Shown here: in pieces, positions 61,187-64,000 of the stretch
How positions within the stretch are numbered: position 1 is the stretch's first letter
Layout: every line of letters begins with the position of its first letter
NCBI GenBank assembly: GCA_017939795.1
Contig: JAGBAA010000094.1
Coordinates: 1-64,000, forward strand
DNA from: Thermoguttaceae bacterium
GTDB lineage: Bacteria; Planctomycetota; Planctomycetia; Pirellulales; Thermoguttaceae
DNA length: 64,000 bases
Direction: 5' to 3'
Notes under the pieces: model-generated
What the model saw: only the letters and a program-made list of their open reading frames with translations
What the model was told of the DNA's origin: nothing
Database searches by the model: none
Position numbers and translations under genes: made by a program

Positions 61187-62338
61187 ATGAAAGAACTGCG
61201 AATTGGCCAGATCGGTACCGGATTTATGGGCCGGACCCACTCGAATGCGTATCTTCAGGTGCCTCATTTCTTCAAGACCGGATTTCAGCCCGTCCTCAAG
61301 TGCGTCTGCTCGCTGGATAAGACACTCAAGGACTACGCGGATACGTGGGGCTACGAGTCGATGGAAACGGACTGGCGCAAGGTCGTGGAACGCGACGATA
61401 TTGACCTGATCGACATCGTGGTCCCGAACAATCTGCACCACGACATCGTCATCGCTGCGGCGGAAGCCGGGAAAATGGTCGTTTGCGAGAAACCGCTTGC
61501 CATGAACATGAAAGAGGCGGAAGAGATGGTCGAAGCGGTCGAAAAAGCGGGGGTTGCGAACATGGTCTCATTCAACTACCGCCGTGTTCCGGCTGTTTCG
61601 CTGGCAAAACAGCTCATCGACGAAAACCGCATCGGCCGGCCGTTCCACTACAATGCGGTCTACAATCAGGATTACACGATCTCTACGAATGTGCCGATGG
61701 GCGGTGCGGCACTCTGGCGTCTTGATTCCAAAGTCGCGGGTTCCGGCGTGACGGGCGACCTTCTGGCTCACTCGATCGACCTGGCAGAGTGGCTCAATGG
61801 TCCGATCGCCCGCGTGACGGCGAAAACCGAGATCTTCGTCAAGGAACGAATGCACGCCGAGACCGGCAAGATGGAAGCCGTCACCATCGATGATGCCTGT
61901 GCGTTCATCGCGGTCTTCGAAAATGGGTCGTTCGGTACGTTCCACAGTACGCGCTATGCACGCGGACGCAAGAACCACAATACGTTTGAGCTGAACGGCG
62001 AAAACGGTGCCGTCTACTTCGATCTGGAGTGTCCGCACAGTCTTCAGTTCTTCCGCTACCGTGACCCGGAAACGGGAGAAAAGACCCCGGATCATGTCGT
62101 TGGATGGCAGAACATTCACGTCACTAACTCCGAGCATCCGTACATGGGGAACTACTGGGTTCCCGGAACAACGATCGGCTACGAACACACGTTCATCAAC
62201 AGTTTTGCCGACTTCCTCACTGCCGTGAATGAGGGACGCGACTACAAACCGGATATGCGGCAGGCGATGCGTACGCAGTACGTCTGCGACATGGTCCTCG
62301 AAAGCGCACGTACGGGACAGTGGATCGATCTTCTCTAA
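61187..62338 (+). CDS. Gfo/Idh/MocA-family oxidoreductase
   Basis: The 383-residue cytoplasmic protein binds NAD(P) at [18 protein letters not shown], and has the EKP motif with catalytic Lys in [18 protein letters not shown]. The C-terminal half ([36 protein letters not shown]) carries the expected Asp and His ([10 protein letters not shown]) near the catalytic site. It may act as an inositol- or sugar-dehydrogenase-like enzyme. The ATG after GAAAGGA was taken, since the promoter excludes the longer frame. A hairpin terminator and the second copy of the dispersed repeat follow. Confidence 0.9.
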   Translation: MKELRIGQIGTGFMGRTHSNAYLQVPHFFKTGFQPVLKCVCSLDKTLKDYADTWGYESMETDWRKVVERDDIDLIDIVVPNNLHHDIVIAAAEAGKMVVCEKPLAMNMKEAEEMVEAVEKAGVANMVSFNYRRVPAVSLAKQLIDENRIGRPFHYNAVYNQDYTISTNVPMGGAALWRLDSKVAGSGVTGDLLAHSIDLAEWLNGPIARVTAKTEIFVKERMHAETGKMEAVTIDDACAFIAVFENGSFGTFHSTRYARGRKNHNTFELNGENGAVYFDLECPHSLQFFRYRDPETGEKTPDHVVGWQNIHVTNSEHPYMGNYWVPGTTIGYEHTFINSFADFLTAVNEGRDYKPDMRQAMRTQYVCDMVLESARTGQWIDLL

Positions 62339-62381
62339 GCAGACGCTGTTGAGGATCGGAATTTCGGCATTCCATGAGAAA

Positions 62382-62416
62382 ACAAAAGGAGCTGACGAAG
62401 GGGCAGCTCCTTTTGT
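62382..62416 (+). terminator. Terminator after Gfo/Idh gene
   Basis: A perfect 12-bp stem (ACAAAAGGAGCT / AGCTCCTTTTGT, 11-base loop) lies 44 bases after the stop codon. It contains the T-rich side in its 3' arm. Confidence 0.75.
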
Positions 62417-62507
62417 TATGGACGTTCGTTTTGCCGCAAGCGGTCTCATGCACGGCGGCATTTTGTGAGAGGGAAACATTTGGGAAATGGTTTCCCTGCC
62501 TTTAGCG

Positions 62508-62617
62508 CCAGTGACCAACGGGAACGGGTTCGTGACTTCGCGCGGAAACGCCATCGCCCGCAGCGGCACGCAGCCTCCCTTCAAAACTTTTTGATGTTTC
62601 TGATTTTTTGATCGTTT
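62508..62617. repeat. Dispersed intergenic repeat, copy 2
   Basis: This copy matches 4773-4888: same CCAGTGACCAACGGGAACGG start, GCGCGGAA block, and CTTCAAAACTTTTTGAT end followed by T. It lies in a convergent gap, after a rightward oxidoreductase gene and before the leftward Fe-ADH gene. The middle differs between copies by substitutions and small indels, so the ends and the minus-strand NPFPLVTG stretch are better conserved than the core. Confidence 0.7.
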
Positions 62618-62647
62618 GATTTTTTTTGAAGGGAGGGATCGCCCGTT

Positions 62648-63865
62648 TTACGCTTCAAACGGCGTGAGTGAGTCGGTGTAGATCTTCGCGATCAGTTCCG
62701 TTGCCGCTTCCACCGGTGAAACGGAAAGGAGGACCGGAAGGGAAGGGGTCGTCTGCGTCAGTTCGACCAGCTGAGCGATGCTTTCCTGCGTGAATCCCTC
62801 ATCTGCAAGTTTCCGGTCCGCACCAACGCTGAAGAGCCATTTTTCGACGGCTTTCGCAGCAGTTTCCGCTTCGCACGGACACGCTTTCAGACCGGGGACC
62901 ATGGGGGCGAGAATGTCCGCAAGAACGGCTGCCCGTGCTGGGTAGATCGCATTCACGACCGCCGGAAGAAGCATCGCGAGTCCCAGGCCATGCGTCAGGT
63001 TTGGTTTCACGGCACTGAGCGGATGTTCCAAAGCGTGCGTGAGATGCAGGAACCCATTATCGAACGAGATCCCGGCCAGCAGTGCAGCATACGCCAGATT
63101 GTAGCGTGCCGCGAGGTCTTTCGGATCCGCCAGCGCGATCGGCAGATTTTTGTGGACCAGTGCGATGACTTCACGGGCCAGCGTGATGGCGAAAGGATTC
63201 GTGCAGGTGGTCGTGGCGGCTTCCACAACGTGATTCACGGCATCGACGCTCGTGTAGAGAATGTGCTTCGGCGGCAGCGTCAGCATGAGTTCCGGGTCGT
63301 CGATGGCCCATTCCGGGTAAATGCACTCATATGCGATCGCCGGTTTGTAGTTTTTGTCCGCAACGGATGCCACAGCAACGCGGTCGCACTCGGTTCCCGT
63401 TCCGTGCGTCAGGTTGATCGCGACGATCGGGACGGCCTTTTCCGGCGTGAAACGATAGCAGTAGAGCGATTCACCCGTTTCGTTCGGGTACTCAAGCAGG
63501 ATCGCGACGCTTTTCGCGACGTCGATGGGGCTTCCGCCTCCGATGCCGATGAGTGCCTGAGCGCCGAAATCACGTGCGGCTTTCGTCGCTTCGTCGATAG
63601 AATCTGTCGTGGGATTGGGGATCACGCCGTCAAAATGAACGTACGCAATACCGTTCTTTTCCAAAGCATCCACCGTTGGTTCCCATGCGCCGGAACCTTT
63701 GTACGCGCTTTTCGAGGTCAGGATCATGACCTTTTCGATGCCGCGTTTTTTCAGTTCTGCCGCAATGTCGTTCATTTTCTGAATAGCACCGCAGCCGAAA
63801 TAGACGAGGGAACGGGCTCGGATCTCCTGGATCGTGTGAATGTCGACGTAATTTTCAAACATCAT
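62648..63865 (-). CDS. Iron-containing alcohol dehydrogenase
   Basis: The 405-residue protein belongs to the iron-dependent alcohol dehydrogenase family. It has the cofactor motif GIGGGSPIDVAKS, the dinuclear-independent metal site SVDAVNHVVEA (Asp and His), LTHALEHPL, and NLTHGLGLAMLLP with the other His ligands. Members reduce aldehydes or oxidise alcohols such as butanol, 1,2- or 1,3-propanediol or glycerol, often in fermentation. The start has two adjacent ATGs after AGGAG; the outer was used. It is convergent with the Gfo/Idh gene across the repeat. Confidence 0.93.
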   Translation of the reverse strand: MMFENYVDIHTIQEIRARSLVYFGCGAIQKMNDIAAELKKRGIEKVMILTSKSAYKGSGAWEPTVDALEKNGIAYVHFDGVIPNPTTDSIDEATKAARDFGAQALIGIGGGSPIDVAKSVAILLEYPNETGESLYCYRFTPEKAVPIVAINLTHGTGTECDRVAVASVADKNYKPAIAYECIYPEWAIDDPELMLTLPPKHILYTSVDAVNHVVEAATTTCTNPFAITLAREVIALVHKNLPIALADPKDLAARYNLAYAALLAGISFDNGFLHLTHALEHPLSAVKPNLTHGLGLAMLLPAVVNAIYPARAAVLADILAPMVPGLKACPCEAETAAKAVEKWLFSVGADRKLADEGFTQESIAQLVELTQTTPSLPVLLSVSPVEAATELIAKIYTDSLTPFEA

Positions 63866-64000
63866 GTGAGTTTTTCTCCTGAAAAAGCAGGGTCTGGAAA
63901 AGAAAAGAAAATTTTAGCCTCTCCGTCCGCGTTTCCAGTTCCCCGCAGACGGAAAGGGGGGAAAATCGGAAATCATTCCGTGAAATGGATCTCCACATTG

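Noticed and set aside
1-64000. CRISPR arrays, insertion sequences, integrases, prophage genes or rRNA
   Set aside because: No regularly spaced direct repeats with spacers, no transposase or integrase motifs, and no rRNA-like sequence were seen on either strand; the tandem repeats found are inside genes.

Overview
The window looks like chromosome from an anaerobic, probably gut- or sediment-dwelling planctomycete. Planctomycete signatures are: two DUF1559-type prepilin-like proteins with the GFTLVELLVVIAIIGVL leader and a C-terminal Hx9DG motif; two giant PD40/heme-c proteins of the 'hydrazine synthase alpha-like' group; a LEPR-XLL-type N-terminal motif on an exported 1195-residue beta-helix protein; a Tat-exported Gfo/Idh oxidoreductase; and a Hanks-type kinase fused to a beta-helix. 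Anaerobic life is suggested by HydG, a TM1266-type hydrogenase regulator, a RACo-like ferredoxin/ASKHA activator and an iron-type alcohol dehydrogenase. No phage, insertion sequence, CRISPR array or rRNA was seen.

Layout. 0-8.5 kb: N-terminus of an exported protein, a TolC-like lipoprotein, a His/Pro-rich exported peptide, an SDR oxidoreductase, an MFS transporter, endonuclease III and an exported SH3-like protein. 8.7-16 kb: an exported glycosidase-like TIM-barrel protein, PD40/heme-c protein 1 and a PMI-like cupin. 16-24.3 kb: a bacterial voltage-gated sodium channel, an orphan GroES, an NAD epimerase, an exported beta-helix protein with acidic FxFG repeats, a degenerate SDR, a lipoprotein and a PFL/UPF0210 protein. 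24.7-31.4 kb: tRNA-Leu(GAG), a YdjY-like lipoprotein, a 648-residue protein of unknown family, the ASKHA activator with a structured leader and a sugar isomerase. 31.5-36.9 kb: two divergent prepilins, a CE15-type esterase and the Tat Gfo/Idh protein. 36.9-42 kb (minus): ketosynthase, acyl carrier protein, CrtI-like FAD oxidoreductase, MBL hydrolase and ferrochelatase. 42.2-49 kb: DhaK, RsmE, a CNNM/CorC protein and PD40/heme-c protein 2. 49-56.3 kb (minus): kinase/beta-helix fusion, HydG, hydrogenase regulator with an upstream candidate structured RNA, and type III glutamine synthetase. 56.6-64 kb: a BON-like small protein, the 1195-residue surface protein, Gfo/Idh and Fe-ADH.

How it works together. 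Much of the coding capacity is envelope or exported: sugar-polymer attack (TIM barrel, CE15), sugar oxidoreductases and isomerases, prepilin-like proteins and beta-helix surface proteins. The rest is fermentative and cofactor metabolism (HydG, Fe-ADH, DhaK, ferrochelatase, GlnN). Promoters are easy to read: a TTGAC-like -35 box, a 16-17 bp spacer and a -10 box usually preceded by TG (TGGTATACT, TGCTAGAAT), recurring before at least a dozen genes on both strands.

The least explained features are the kinase/beta-helix gene with near-identical 141/144-bp DNA repeats, a promoter-to-terminator non-coding interval ahead of the hydrogenase regulator, a three-hairpin leader before the ASKHA activator, and a ~110-bp intergenic repeat present in two copies 58 kb apart. 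Coordinates of starts were chosen from Shine-Dalgarno spacing and signal-peptide position; family calls come from reading motifs, not from a database search.
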